From contig JADAKE010000020.1 in the NCBI GenBank assembly GCA_015680865.1, forward strand, positions 62,001-126,000: DNA of 64,000 nt, given 5' to 3'. The stretch is from Enterococcus lacertideformus. Lineage in GTDB: Bacteria; Bacillota; Bacilli; Lactobacillales; Enterococcaceae. A program made the translations under genes and the position numbers. Shown in pieces: positions 26,696 to 36,417 of the stretch. The notes beneath the pieces are model-generated. The model made no database searches, was not told the origin of the DNA, and worked only from the letters and a program-made list of their open reading frames with translations. The number at the start of each line of letters is the position of its first letter. The stretch's first letter is position 1.

Positions 26696-28069
26696 ATGAC
26701 AAAACAAAAATATCTATTATTAGTTCCAGCAGTAATTGCAACCGGTATGATGTCCTTTTCAGGGGTTTTGATTGAGACAGCAATGAATGTGACCTTTCCG
26801 ACTTTGATCAACCAATTTCACTTAACCACTGCGCAAGTCCAATGGGTAACTACCATTTATCTACTGATGATCTCGATTATTGTCCCATTATCTACTTATT
26901 TGACACGCAATTTCAGCCTTAGAAGTCTTTTTCTGCTTTCCAATCTTCTTTTTCTAACTGGGATTATCGTCGACTTCTTTTCACCTACTTACTTGATTCT
27001 ACTATTTGGTAGACTTTTACAAGGTGCGGCCACTTGTATTGCTTTACCAATCATGTTTCATATTATATTAACTTTTGCTCCGATGAATCGTCGTGGGGCA
27101 ATGATTGGGATTGGCACTTTAACAACCGCAATTGCGCCAGCCATTGGACCAACTTACGGTGGAATCTTAACTTCTAATTTTAGCTGGAACCATATTTTTC
27201 TTTTTCTGATCCCTGTGTTATTGTTGTCTCTTGGTATTGGCTTATTTGCGATTCCAAAGATGCCTATTCAAAAAAGTGGTCAATTAGATATGTTCAGCGT
27301 GTTTAGCTTATGTTTGTTATTTAGTGGTAGCTTGACTTTTCTAAGTATGTTAGGACAGCCGATTAGTTGGCTTACTCTACTGATTGCAGGAATTGGTGGA
27401 ATTTTATTTTATCGACGAACAAAATCTGCCACTTATCCTTTGATCCAACTTGCTATTTTTTCAAATAAAACTTTTCGTTTGTTTTTATTTAGCTTTTTGA
27501 TTTACCAATTTTTATTACTAGGTGTATCATTTGTATTACCAAATTTTGTGCAAATCGTACAGGGAAATAGTCCTTTTATTGCTGGACTTTCTATGCTACC
27601 AGGAGCAACTATCGGTGCTATTTTATCACCATTCTCCGGAAAATTACTTGATCAACAGGGACCTAAAAAACCAATTTTCATAGGATTGCTTCTTGCTTTT
27701 ATTGGTTGGACTGCCCTAGTTTTTCTTCTTGGCCAAGTTTATTTACCTTTATTGATTGCTTGCCATGTCATTTATATGATTGGGATTGGGTTATCTTATA
27801 GCAATATGATGACAACCGGTATGAACGCTTTAACAGACGAATTACAAAGTGATGGAAATGCAATTTTTAATACGTTACAACAATTTTCAGGAGCAGTGGC
27901 TACTTCATTAGTAGCGATCATTATCAATCTCGTACAAGACCATACTGATCTAAGCTACCAAGTTGCTACAACCTTAGGCTCAAAAGTAGCTTTAGGTGTC
28001 TTACTTCTTTTATTGACCATCAGCTTTCTTTTATTTATACGTAATAGTTTAACAACAAAAAAAGTATGA
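26696..28069 (+). CDS. MFS drug transporter, DHA2-like
   Basis: 457 residues with 12 to 14 membrane segments. Motif A-like G-R-L-L-Q-G-A-A near residue 105 and the motif C region I-G-T-L-T-T-A-I-A-P-A-I-G-P-T-Y-G-G near 140-157 mark it as a proton antiporter of the drug-efflux type. Its leader holds a probable transcription terminator, consistent with inducible expression. Close relatives export lincosamides, quaternary ammonium or other compounds; the substrate cannot be fixed. GAGGTGA precedes the ATG. Intact. Confidence 0.88.
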   Translation: MTKQKYLLLVPAVIATGMMSFSGVLIETAMNVTFPTLINQFHLTTAQVQWVTTIYLLMISIIVPLSTYLTRNFSLRSLFLLSNLLFLTGIIVDFFSPTYLILLFGRLLQGAATCIALPIMFHIILTFAPMNRRGAMIGIGTLTTAIAPAIGPTYGGILTSNFSWNHIFLFLIPVLLLSLGIGLFAIPKMPIQKSGQLDMFSVFSLCLLFSGSLTFLSMLGQPISWLTLLIAGIGGILFYRRTKSATYPLIQLAIFSNKTFRLFLFSFLIYQFLLLGVSFVLPNFVQIVQGNSPFIAGLSMLPGATIGAILSPFSGKLLDQQGPKKPIFIGLLLAFIGWTALVFLLGQVYLPLLIACHVIYMIGIGLSYSNMMTTGMNALTDELQSDGNAIFNTLQQFSGAVATSLVAIIINLVQDHTDLSYQVATTLGSKVALGVLLLLLTISFLLFIRNSLTTKKV

Positions 28070-28104
28070 TTATTCAAAAATAGTGTCACCTGCATGGTCT
28101 GTTT

Positions 28105-28150
28105 CAAGAATAAAATATGAAAAATATTTTCTCTTATTCTTGCATTTTTG
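28105..28150 (+). terminator. Terminator after the MFS gene
   Basis: CAAGAATAA pairs with TTATTCTTG ending at 28142, with an inner AT-rich stem, then GCATTTTTG. Confidence 0.55.
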
Positions 28151-28239
28151 AGTTTACTTTTCGTAAAAGCAATGCTGTGAACTCCATTTATTCAAGTTAG
28201 ATGAGACTGAACTGTTTAACTCCGAGAAACAAGAAGGAA

Positions 28240-28512
28240 TTTACGAAAATTGACAAAAAACTGAGACATAAGTCTACACAAATTCCTAAAAGCAAATAAA
28301 AGATGTTCCAAAGCCAGCTCTTCGGTAGTAAGTCAAAGTCCGAAAAAATAAAAAAAACATTTTCCCTGGCATTTCCTTACTACTCAGAGCTGAACGGCTT
28401 TGTCACGACCTTTTCTTATTGTCATCGGAGCTAACCGATGCTTTCAAAACCTCTTGTTACCTACTTAGTGATTTTCAAATTTTTACAAATTTCAACTTAT
28501 TTACGAATTATT
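28240..28512. repeat. Dispersed inverted-repeat element, long copy B
   Basis: The left end shares ACGAAAATTGACAA with copy A at 1440. The right end shares ACCTACTT.GT, TTTTCAAATTTTT and AATTTCA.CTTATTT with it. The interior (28336-28460) includes a stretch related to the terminator-linked family (ATCGGAGCTAACCGATGC, CTTTCAAAACCTCTT). It lies within a 554-base gene-free spacer (28070-28623). Confidence 0.55.
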
Positions 28513-28548
28513 CACTTCTATTCTAGCCTTTTATTCGTGTTAAAAATA

Positions 28549-28576
28549 TGAAACAAAAGTTCTTTTTACTTTTGTC
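28549..28576. repeat. Hairpin repeat, worn copy
   Basis: GAAACAAAAG and ACTTTTGTC form a short stem and match the inner part of the hairpin repeats at 1591 and 37852, but the outer GAGTGTG arms are lost. Confidence 0.4.
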
Positions 28577-28623
28577 TTTATATCGTTTTTATGTAAAAAT
28601 ATACAAAAAGGGAGGCTTTATCT

Positions 28624-29730
28624 ATGGAAAAAATCGCTATTATTGGTGGTGGTATTATCGGTATGACATTAGCTAATTATTTAGATGATAATAAATTCAA
28701 CCTTACTTTATTTGATTATGGTGTTGGTCAAGCAACAAAAGCTAGTGCAGGAATTATTTCTCCTTGGCTCTCAAAAAGAAGAAACAAGAAATGGTATCAT
28801 TTAGCAAAAGACGGTGCTGCCTTTTTCCCAAAACTCGTGCAGGATTTTGCACTAGACCAATCTATTTACGCTCAATCGGGCACGCTTTTGATTCGCAAAA
28901 AAGATCAATTAACAGACTTGCTTGACTTAGCAGAAGAACGGAAGAAAGAAGCACCTTAAATCGGAGAACTTCACTTATTAGCGGCTGATCAGACTGCTGA
29001 TCTGCTTCCCTTATTAAAAAAAATTCCCTCTTTGTATCTTACTGGCGGTGGGAGATTAGATGGAAAAGCCTATTTGCATCATTTATCGGCACGTTTATAC
29101 AATAAGGGCACATCTATCGTTAATGAAAAAGTTCAATTAAAAAGAAAGAAAAATAGCTGGATGATTCAAGGAGAACTTGGTGAAAGTCAATTTGATCGTG
29201 TCATTCTCACACCCGGACCTTCTTTAAAGCCTTTACTAGAACCTCTAGGCTATCAAGTAGATATACGTACACAGAAAGGGCAGCTAGTCACTTTTATGAG
29301 TAATTATCGCCAAAGTCAAAATTGGCCGGTCGCTATATTAGATGGTGAAGCTGATCTTATCCCCTTTCAAGATGGAAAGATTTTATTAGGTGCAACGCAC
29401 GAAAATGACCAACAATGGGATCTCACACCTACAGAAGAGGCTTTTCTTCAATTAACTGAAAGTACCAAAACGTTTTTAGCACAACCAGAAAAATTACTTT
29501 CACAGCCTCATAAGCTACAAGTAGGAACTAGAGCCTATACTTCAGACTTCGCACCGTTTTTTGGCCCACTCTTTGATGACAAGAGTCTTCTATTGGCAAG
29601 TGGCTTAGGCTCCTCTGGTTTAACGACTGGTCCTTATATTGGCTATCTGTTAGCTAATTTCCTAAATACAGGGGTATGGCGTGGTAGAAAGTATCAAAAA
29701 GATATCCAAGAATACATCAAAAAAAGATGA
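28624..29730 (+). pseudogene. DAO-family FAD-dependent oxidoreductase, nonsense mutation
   Basis: A 368-codon frame of the glycine/D-amino-acid oxidase family. The FAD-binding G-G-G-I-I-G-M-T motif lies at residues 8-15, S-A-G-I-I-S-P-W near 41, and the C-terminal flavin-contacting segment G-L-G-S-S-G-L-T-T-G near 325. TAA at 28957-28959 (codon 112) interrupts an otherwise continuous frame; the family normally runs straight through. One base change would restore it. The substrate is unknown. GGGAGG ribosome site before the ATG. Confidence 0.88.
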
Positions 29731-29827
29731 AACACCAATTGATTAGCCCACTTAAATTTTGAAAAATTATCCTGCTGTTGTAGCTACTTCTAAATATGTA
29801 AATGTATTTTTTTGCAATGTTCTTCGA

Positions 29828-30427
29828 TTAGTACCAGCCGTTTTCTAACTAGAATGCTTGTGCAGCATCCCATGAACCATAGCGTGATGAAACATATTGA
29901 TCCGCAACGCGTTCTTGGTTTTCAGCAGAATAATCACCATTTAAGTATGAGGCATCCAATTGGTAACGTCCGATATAACGTCCATTAGTTGCTGTATAAG
30001 AACCACCTGATTCTTTATTAGCAATCCATTCTTTTGCAGAATTTGTATTACTTGGAGTTGTTGCTGTTGGAGCAGCAGGAGTAGCAGGTACTACTTCAAC
30101 TGTTTCAACTGGAGCAACGTATGTATGTTCTATCGTTGCTGTTTCAGTTGTTTTTGGTGCTTCTACTGCTTTGGTTGAAACATCACTTGAAGTTGGGATC
30201 GTTAGTTCTTCGCCAACATAAATGCGGTTGATGTCTTTGATACCATTTTTTTCAGCAATTGCATTGATCAAAGAGTTATCTCCAGCAAATTTTTGAGAAA
30301 TTTTTGATAATGAATCACCTGATTTAATTGTATAAACTTCATCAGCATGAGCAGTTGTCCCTACAAACATTGCAGTCGCACCAGCAGCAAAAGTTGTTCC
30401 TAAAACGATCTTTTTAATTGAATTCAT
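29828..30427 (-). pseudogene. Secreted LysM / transglycosylase-like protein, last residues cut off
   Basis: A signal peptide ends near A-H-A (residue 28). It is followed by one LysM domain (Y-T-I-K-S-G-D-S-L-S-K-I, about 32-75), a Pro/Thr-rich linker, and a C-terminal transglycosylase-like domain with the acid residue in N-K-E-S-G-G-S-Y near 138. TAG at 29849-29851 stops the frame seven codons before TAA at 29828. The seven codons read stop-L-E-N-G-W-Y-stop, so a probable Trp codon (TGG) became TAG, removing the aromatic G-W-Y end common in this family. The rest is intact and secreted product may still form; activity is uncertain. Confidence 0.8.
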
Positions 30428-30723
30428 GTCTATCTCCTTTTTTTCATGTATTTATCAACGTCATTAACTTTATCATTTAGAAATATTTCATAGGTGAAAA
30501 AAATATGACATTTAATGACAAAATTTCTAAATTTTTAATATTTGTAATATAATATTAGAAAAAAATACGACTAAAGTCCTAGATTCTTTATTTATCAAGG
30601 AAGAAAACGTTTTTTAAACATTTCTTATATTATTTAGAAAAACTTATATTTTGTAACATTCTTTTCTTTTTTTAATGTTTTTTTCATTTTTTATATAAAA
30701 ACTAAAGTTATTTATATAAAAAA
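30428..30723. other. AT-rich spacer upstream of the LysM gene
   Basis: Very AT-rich sequence with long T and A runs and TATATAAAA-like stretches. It holds the promoter region of the LysM gene on the minus strand, with AAGGAGATAGAC as its ribosome site at about 30430. No further gene is visible. Confidence 0.5.
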
Positions 30724-30759
30724 TGAAAAAAAACCAGTAATTGTTACAACAATTACTGG
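30724..30759 (-). terminator. Terminator after queG
   Basis: CCAGTAATTG pairs with CAATTACTGG, and on the minus strand it is followed by TTTTTTTTCATTTTTT. It sits about 35 bases beyond the queG stop. Confidence 0.88.
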
Positions 30760-30792
30760 ATAAAACTTCAATTTTTTAACTAAACAGCCGTT

Positions 30793-31979
30793 TTATTTTT
30801 TTCTTCGTTTACTTTTCTTCAACAACATAGTTTGAGCTTGCTGAATTTCTTTAATTACTTCACTAACTTCTTCTATGTTTTGCCTTTTTTCCAATATCTC
30901 TACCCATTTTTCTGGTTCTTTTCGTCCTAAACGGCCAATCGCCCAAGCTGCTGTTGCTCGCATCACAGGTCGAACATCACTTAAACAAATTTCAATATCA
31001 GGTAAGGCAGAAGTATCTCCAAGATTGGCTAGGGCAATCAAAGCATTTCTTTGTAAAGGTTTCTTTCCACGCCAAGAACCAGCCAGATGACCAAATTGTT
31101 CTTTAAATTCTTTATTGGATAAAGAAAGCATCGGTTTTAACTTAGGATAAACTTCCTCTACTTTTGGTTCCATTTCTTCATGAAAGTGGAAATCTTTTCC
31201 TCTATTATAAGGACAAACTAATTGACAGATATCACAGCCATAAATGACATTTCGCATTTTTTTGCGATATTCATTAGGCATCAACCCTTTCGTTTGTGTT
31301 TGATAAGACAAACACCTTTGAGCATTCATCCTGCCATCCCCTACGCTTTTGTAGGACAGGCTGTCACGCAACGGGTACAATCACCACAACCAAAAACGCC
31401 TGGTTCATCTGGTTCAAAAACAATGTTTGTCACGATTTCCCCTAAGTAAACAAATGAACCATATTCTTCAGTAATTAATAAACCATTACGCCCAATAAAG
31501 CCCAACCCATCTCTTTGCGCAACTGCTACATCAACTAATTCACCTGTATCAACTTGCGGAGCAAATCGCCACTGTCCTTCTTGTTGCCAAATACTGGCTC
31601 TACTTTGAATAAAAACAATCAATTTATTTAGTCGATCACGGAGGATATCATGATAATCGATTCCCCATGATGCTCGAGCAAATTGACCTCTTTTTTCATC
31701 TTTTGGTATTTCTTCGTGGATCTTCGTAGGATAAGCCAATGCTATCGAAATAATCGATTGGGGACCGTCAAATGTTTTTTCTAAATACAAACGTTCCTCA
31801 ATGTCTGTATGCTCAAATCCAGAAGTATGACCAGCTTCTTTTTGTTCTTGTAAAGATGCTTTTAAATAATCAAAAGGCTCAGCTGTAGTAAAGCCAATCT
31901 TATCTATCCCTAAACGTTTACTTTCTTCAATGATTTCTTCTTTTAAACTTTTTATCATTTCTTCACCTATTCCAATCAT
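30793..31979 (-). pseudogene. queG: Epoxyqueuosine reductase QueG, frameshifted
   Basis: QueG makes the last step of queuosine synthesis in tRNA anticodons, using cobalamin and two 4Fe-4S clusters. Both ferredoxin motifs are visible: [12 protein letters not shown] and, in the other frame, [13 protein letters not shown]-like repeats follow at the C-terminus ([12 protein letters not shown]). The frame breaks right after the first cluster motif, near 31340-31350 (C-P-T-K-A), and resumes at G-D-G-R-M-N-A-Q. Otherwise full length (about 390 residues). It starts three bases after the upstream uncharacterised gene. Confidence 0.88.
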
Positions 31980-31981
31980 TG

Positions 31982-32728
31982 CTATCGACTATAGATACCG
32001 TAATAAAGTCTGTCTTTTTTTAGTTGGACAAACTGAATTTGCTGATCTTTGATCATACGTTCTTCCATCCACCTTTTCCTAGTCGCAAAGATTTCCCAAT
32101 AATTGACAGACAGCCATTTTCTTTGATTATCTAAAGCTTGGAAAAAGTTGAGTGAAACTGGCTTAGTATGCAACAACTCATGTAACCGAACTTGTTCTAC
32201 TGCTGAAAAAGTGGATAGATCTCTAGAATACAATGCTTTTTCATAAAGATTCTTTTGCTGAGCGTAAGTAAACGTTTGTGGAATGTCTCCTGGACGAGCT
32301 ATTTGTACTAGTTGATTGTAAAATGTATTCATTAATTTACTATTAGCAATAAAGGCACTTTTGTAGTATGCCGATTGTATTTTTTCAATGACACCCTCTG
32401 TTCCCATTACAGAAAACAACGCGGGCCAGGCTTTGATGTTAATTTCATTGTTTTGTTTCACTAACACACCTGGAATAAATCCTACGGCAGATATCGATAC
32501 AAAATAACCAATCCCAATTTCTTCATCTAATGGCTGAAATTCATCGAAAAGCCATTTTCCCGGATAACGTTCTTCTTCACCCGTCTCGTTTGGATGTGCT
32601 ATGAATAATTTAGCCATTTCGTTTTCAAGAAATTGAAGGTCTTGATCTTTGGTTGCACAATCCTGTCGCTTGATCAGCTGTAAGATTTCTTCTTTGATTT
32701 GTTGTTTATCTTTACGCGTAAAATTCAT
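31982..32728 (-). CDS. Uncharacterised 248-residue soluble protein
   Basis: Family not recognised. The protein is soluble and mixed alpha/beta, with an acidic N-terminal half ([20 protein letters not shown]), a central strand-rich part ([19 protein letters not shown]) and a basic aromatic C-terminus. It lies directly upstream of queG with almost no gap, so the two were one transcript. The frame is intact. No metal or nucleotide motif is evident. Confidence 0.7.
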   Translation of the reverse strand: MNFTRKDKQQIKEEILQLIKRQDCATKDQDLQFLENEMAKLFIAHPNETGEEERYPGKWLFDEFQPLDEEIGIGYFVSISAVGFIPGVLVKQNNEINIKAWPALFSVMGTEGVIEKIQSAYYKSAFIANSKLMNTFYNQLVQIARPGDIPQTFTYAQQKNLYEKALYSRDLSTFSAVEQVRLHELLHTKPVSLNFFQALDNQRKWLSVNYWEIFATRKRWMEERMIKDQQIQFVQLKKDRLYYGIYSR

Positions 32729-32972
32729 AGCTTTCCCTCTCTTTCTTATCTCTAACTATAACGGAAATCAAGAAAAAAAGGTATCTGAAACTTATTAAAA
32801 CTATATTTTTTACTTATTTTTATTACTGTAACTTTCTCAGTGTCAGTCTATGTATAACAATCATTTTTATGGCGAGTCAACTATATAAATAATAAAAAGC
32901 TTTACTGTCTCGCCTATTTCTATAAAAAATGAAAAAGTTAGCAGGATAAGTACCAGCTAACCATACTTTGAA

Positions 32973-33804
32973 CTAGTTATTTTTCGTATGCTGAAATTGT
33001 CCGTTCTTGCAAGAGTTAAACTTTTCTATGTTATGTGAATATAATTGTTTAACTTCCTTGATCTGCGTAGAAAAAACTTCTACTGATTCCTTCATCACAT
33101 ACCATTCAACATTTTCAGTGAGAGGTGGCGTAGTTAAAGAACCTAAGTAATGGTAATAACTATAATTTTCGGAAATCATCTCCTCTAAATACGCCATAGG
33201 TTCTGTTGAATGATTGACAAGACTATCTAACACTTGTTGAAATACTTGATTTTCTACTCCTTCTAAAAAAATATTTCAATAATGGCAATCCGACCAGATT
33301 GTGACATATTCACAAAATGGACTTCTATTGGATAATGCTTTCCGTCTATCTTATATTCACTTTCTGCATGAAAATGGTACTGCTTTAACTCAAAATGACG
33401 CCCATTTATTACTGATGTCCTCCACTTGTCACTTGAATTCTATGTACGTTATTTTCTACTTTTGACATCTCTTTACCATAATTTAAAGTAATTTTGCCAG
33501 TATCTGCTCCCATCATTTCTATTTTATTTGTTGAAATATTGATCAATGACTGCATCTTCCCAGAAATAGCTTCCCATTTTTCTTGGTGGTCGTACTCAAG
33601 GTGATCACGTTCCTTTGTATTATTATGAGTGGTTGATTCTACCGCTGTCTTCTTTATTGATGCGGAATCATTACTCTCTTTGTTTGGTGTATACGCAACG
33701 ATAAACGTAGTTGTACAGCATAAAAATAGCGTTGATAATATTTTATTCTTATTTAAATCCCTTCTTTCTATAAAAGTATTCTTCGTTATATCGTGTACCA
33801 ACAA
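32973..33804 (-). pseudogene. Alpha-class carbonic anhydrase, at least two frameshifts
   Basis: Three frames give an exported alpha carbonic anhydrase of about 270 residues. The N-terminal part carries a hydrophobic export segment and a changed L-I-N-I-S motif. The middle frame has the zinc ligands Y-H-F-H-A-E-S-E and P-I-E-V-H-F-V-N. The last frame has the hallmark Y-L-G-S-L-T-T-P-P-L-T-E-N-V-E-W. Breaks lie near 33405-33412 and in a T-rich run near 33265-33275. It would have converted CO2 and bicarbonate outside the cell. All zinc ligands remain, so loss looks recent. Confidence 0.85.
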
Positions 33805-34095
33805 CTTTTAAAACAATCAATAGAATAGTAAAAGTTATATAACGACGAAAGGATACGTCAAACAATAAAATGATCATATAGCTAAAAATGCATCTTAATT
33901 TCAAAAAGTCAATTCATCAATACCCTTTTATTAAGTGATAAAAAAACAAATGGATTTAAACAAAAGAGCAGTCTATGTAAGATTTTCTTGTTCATCTAAT
34001 GAATCAAATTGAATTGAGATATACATAAAATCTCATCTTTTCATGTCACAACAATGTTTGAAAAACGGATCTGTGGCATTAAATGAATGCCAGAA
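33805..34095. other. Spacer between carbonic anhydrase and efaA remnants
   Basis: About 290 AT-rich bases with the putative promoter of the carbonic anhydrase gene on the minus strand. No gene seen. Confidence 0.4.
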
Positions 34096-34146
34096 AAAAA
34101 GCTGTTTCCTCTGTTTATTCCTTATAACTCAGAGCAAAACAGCTTT
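34096..34146 (-). terminator. Terminator-linked repeat after efaA
   Basis: GCTGTTT pairs with AAACAGC and CTCTG with CAGAG, and a T run follows on the minus strand. The sequence belongs to the dispersed family at 45202-45265 and 52427-52745. Confidence 0.7.
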
Positions 34147-34176
34147 ACACAGCCACGTATATACTTACTTTTTATT

Positions 34177-35076
34177 TTACGGTTTCGTTCCTTGGATTAA
34201 TCCATCATGGATTTTTTGGATATTCCACTTCATCATATTGTAGTAAGAATCTCCTTTACCGTCTTTTTTATCAATTGAGTCTGTATAAAGATAGGCATAG
34301 ATATTTAGGTCTGTTTCTTTAGCCACTCGTTCCATACTTCTTGGATCGACACTGGTTTCTAAAAATAAGACTGGCACCTCAGAATCTCTTACTTGGTTGA
34401 TGATCCGCTTCATTTGTTCAGGTGTTCCTTGACTTTCTGTATTGATTTCCCAAATATAGGTGGCTGGTATATCATACGCTTTCGAGAAATACTTGAACTC
34501 CCCTTCACTCGCTACTAGTAATTTTTTATTTTTATTAATTTTTTGAAACCTTTCTTTGGCCGTTTTATCTAAATGCTTTAGTTTATCCAGATAGCTTTGT
34601 GCATTCTCTTCATATACTATCCGATGATCGGGATCTTTTTCTGAAAGGACATGTGTTATCTCTTCAACATATTTCATTCCATTTGATAAATCCAGCCATG
34701 CATGAGGATCGGTCTGTGTTTTTTCTGTTCCACCCGATAAATAAATTGGTTCAACACCTTTGCTAACTGCAAAGCAATCTTTCTCTTCTTCTTTTTTCGC
34801 TGTGTCCATCAAATTCAGGAACCAGCCATTTCCTGTTTCTAAATTTAAGCCATTATACAAGATGATATCTGCATCACTTGTTTTTTTTATATCTTCTGGC
34901 ATACTTCATACTCATGAGGATCGGTACCGACTGGGACGATACTATGGACTTCGATTTTTTCTTTTCCTACTTCTTTTGCCATATCAGCTAAGATGGAATT
35001 TGTGGCTACCACATCCCACTAAAATAAAAAAACTTGCAAGTACTCCCCCAAAAAAACGTTGTTTATTGTTTAGCAT
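34177..35076 (-). pseudogene. efaA: EfaA-like manganese-binding lipoprotein, deletion plus frameshift
   Basis: The cluster A-I metal-binding protein of an EfaCBA transporter. A lipobox L-V-G-C-G-S is followed at once, out of frame, by [10 protein letters not shown], so the usual linker of some 10-20 residues is gone. The same bases TGTGGTAGCC encode C-G-S in one frame and V-V-A in the other, pointing to a deletion at a short homology. A second break near 34901-34903 loses one base in Y-E-V-M-P-E-D. The four metal ligands remain visible: D-P-H-E-Y, D-P-H-A-W-L-D, S-E-G-E-F and S-V-D-P-R. Not functional. Confidence 0.88.
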
Positions 35077-35130
35077 CTTACTTTTGCACCTTCTTTCTGA
35101 CAATTTTTTTATTATTTATAAAATTCTTAT

Positions 35131-35427
35131 TCATTTTTTTCCATTAAAAAATATTCCTTTAGTTGGAGAAAAGAAGAAAGCGAGCATACAAAATGTGGCA
35201 CAGGCTAAAACGATCGTTGCACCTAAAATGTAGCTAAAACCAAACATGTAAGAAATAGCTACCCCTGGCAATACCGCATGGGAAATTGCATCACCCATCA
35301 ATGACATTCCTCGTAAGATGATAAAAGAACCAATAACCCCAGAAGCTAAACCGACAAGCATTGATGTAATCAAAGCATATTGTAAAAACTGGTAATTTAT
35401 TATTCCCTCAATAAAGGATTGGATCAT
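35131..35427 (-). pseudogene. efaB: EfaB-like metal ABC permease with a large internal deletion
   Basis: 98 codons, where family members have about 280. The first 64 or so are the normal N-terminus (G-S-F-I-I-L-R-G-M-S-L-M-G-D-A-I-S-H-A-V-L-P-G-V-A). The last 35 (G-A-T-I-V-L...F-F-F-S-P-T-K-G) are the normal C-terminus. About 180 residues of membrane core are missing without loss of frame; the junction is near 35235. The gene overlaps the end of efaC by 20 bases. It cannot form a channel. Confidence 0.82.
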
Positions 35428-36169
35428 TGATTCTTTCCTCCTTCACTAAATGCCCAGTGACCTCTCCATAAGCAACTGTCAAGTTATCTGAAGTGAAAGT
35501 TTCAAAAACTGGGCCTGTTGCAATCAACTCTTTATTAAGCAAAATCACTTCATCGAAATATTCTTCTACCTTATGCAAATCATGATGGACAATAACAATT
35601 GTTTTCCCTTCTTCTTTCAATTCTTTGAGAATCGAAAAAATTTTTTTCTCACTTACTGCGTCGATCCCTACGAAGGGTTCATCCAAAAAGATCCACTCTG
35701 CTCTTTGAACTAATGCGCGTGCAATAAAGATTCGTTGCAATTGTCCCCCAGAAAGTTAATTGATTTGTCGTTTTTCGTAGGATGCCATACCAACTTTTTT
35801 TAATGCTTGTCTTGCTTGATCTTTTTCTTTTTTGCCAGGACGTTGTCCAATCTTTAACGACGGATATGTCCCTAACAAGACCACGCCTAAAACATCAATT
35901 GGAAAAGAAAGATCCAACTCATTTCGTTGTTCCACATAGGCAATTTTTTTACGTGCTTCTTTTAATGACAAGCCACCAAAAGAAACTTCTCCTGAACATT
36001 TAGGATTCAATCCAAGTGTTGCTTTCATAAAAGTAGATTTTCCTGCTCCATTTGGACCAATGATACCGGTAATTTTTCCCGGTTGAATCGCTACTTTTAT
36101 CTCTTTTAAAGCCAACTTCCCTTGATAAGCGACTGTCAGCTTTTGAATCATTATGGGTGCCTTTACCAT
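35408..36169 (-). pseudogene. efaC: EfaC-like metal ABC ATPase, nonsense mutation
   Basis: Frame of 253 codons. Walker A G-P-N-G-A-G-K-S-T is near residue 40, the signature L-S-G-G-Q-L-Q-R near 139, Walker B W-I-F-L-D-E-P-F near 162, and the switch His in I-V-H-H-D near 196. TAA at 35756-35758 stands immediately before the signature motif in an unbroken frame, in place of a codon that is usually Glu. The ATG at 36167-36169 follows AGGTGGAG; a GTG three codons earlier lies inside that site. It heads the efaCBA operon under a preserved operator. Confidence 0.9.
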
Positions 36170-36183
36170 CTTCTCCACCTCTT

Positions 36184-36199
36184 TTTAGGTAAACCTAAA
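36184..36199. promoter_or_regulatory. EfaR/MntR-type manganese repressor box
   Basis: TTTAGGTAAACCTAAA: two perfect seven-base half-sites around two A, the form of DtxR/MntR-family operators (EfaR, ScaR). It lies 15 bases upstream of the efaC start. Confidence 0.85.
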
Positions 36200-36211
36200 T
36201 TTTAATTCAAA

Positions 36212-36226
36212 TATAGTTTAACTAAA
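36212..36226. promoter_or_regulatory. Second, weaker repressor-like palindrome
   Basis: TATAGTTTAACTAAA contains the palindrome TAGTT-T-AACTA and resembles the box at 36184. It may be an auxiliary half of the same operator region, shared with the divergent permease gene. Confidence 0.4.
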
Positions 36227-36417
36227 TATAAAAACATTTTCAAGTATCTTATAAATATTTTTTAAATAAATACTCGCAATTTTTGAAAATTTTCTGTAAA
36301 ATCACATCAAGAGTTTGAAAAGCAAATTTGTTTTAGCGAACTTTCATTCGTGTACAACGTATATATGGAATCTATTTGTATTTGTTTGTTTGACTCAAAA
36401 ACGAAAGGAGTTTTAGT

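Noticed and set aside
36283-36302. Promoter TTGAAA / TAAAAT before the AAT permease
   Set aside because: The two boxes are only eight bases apart, too close for a working sigma-A promoter.
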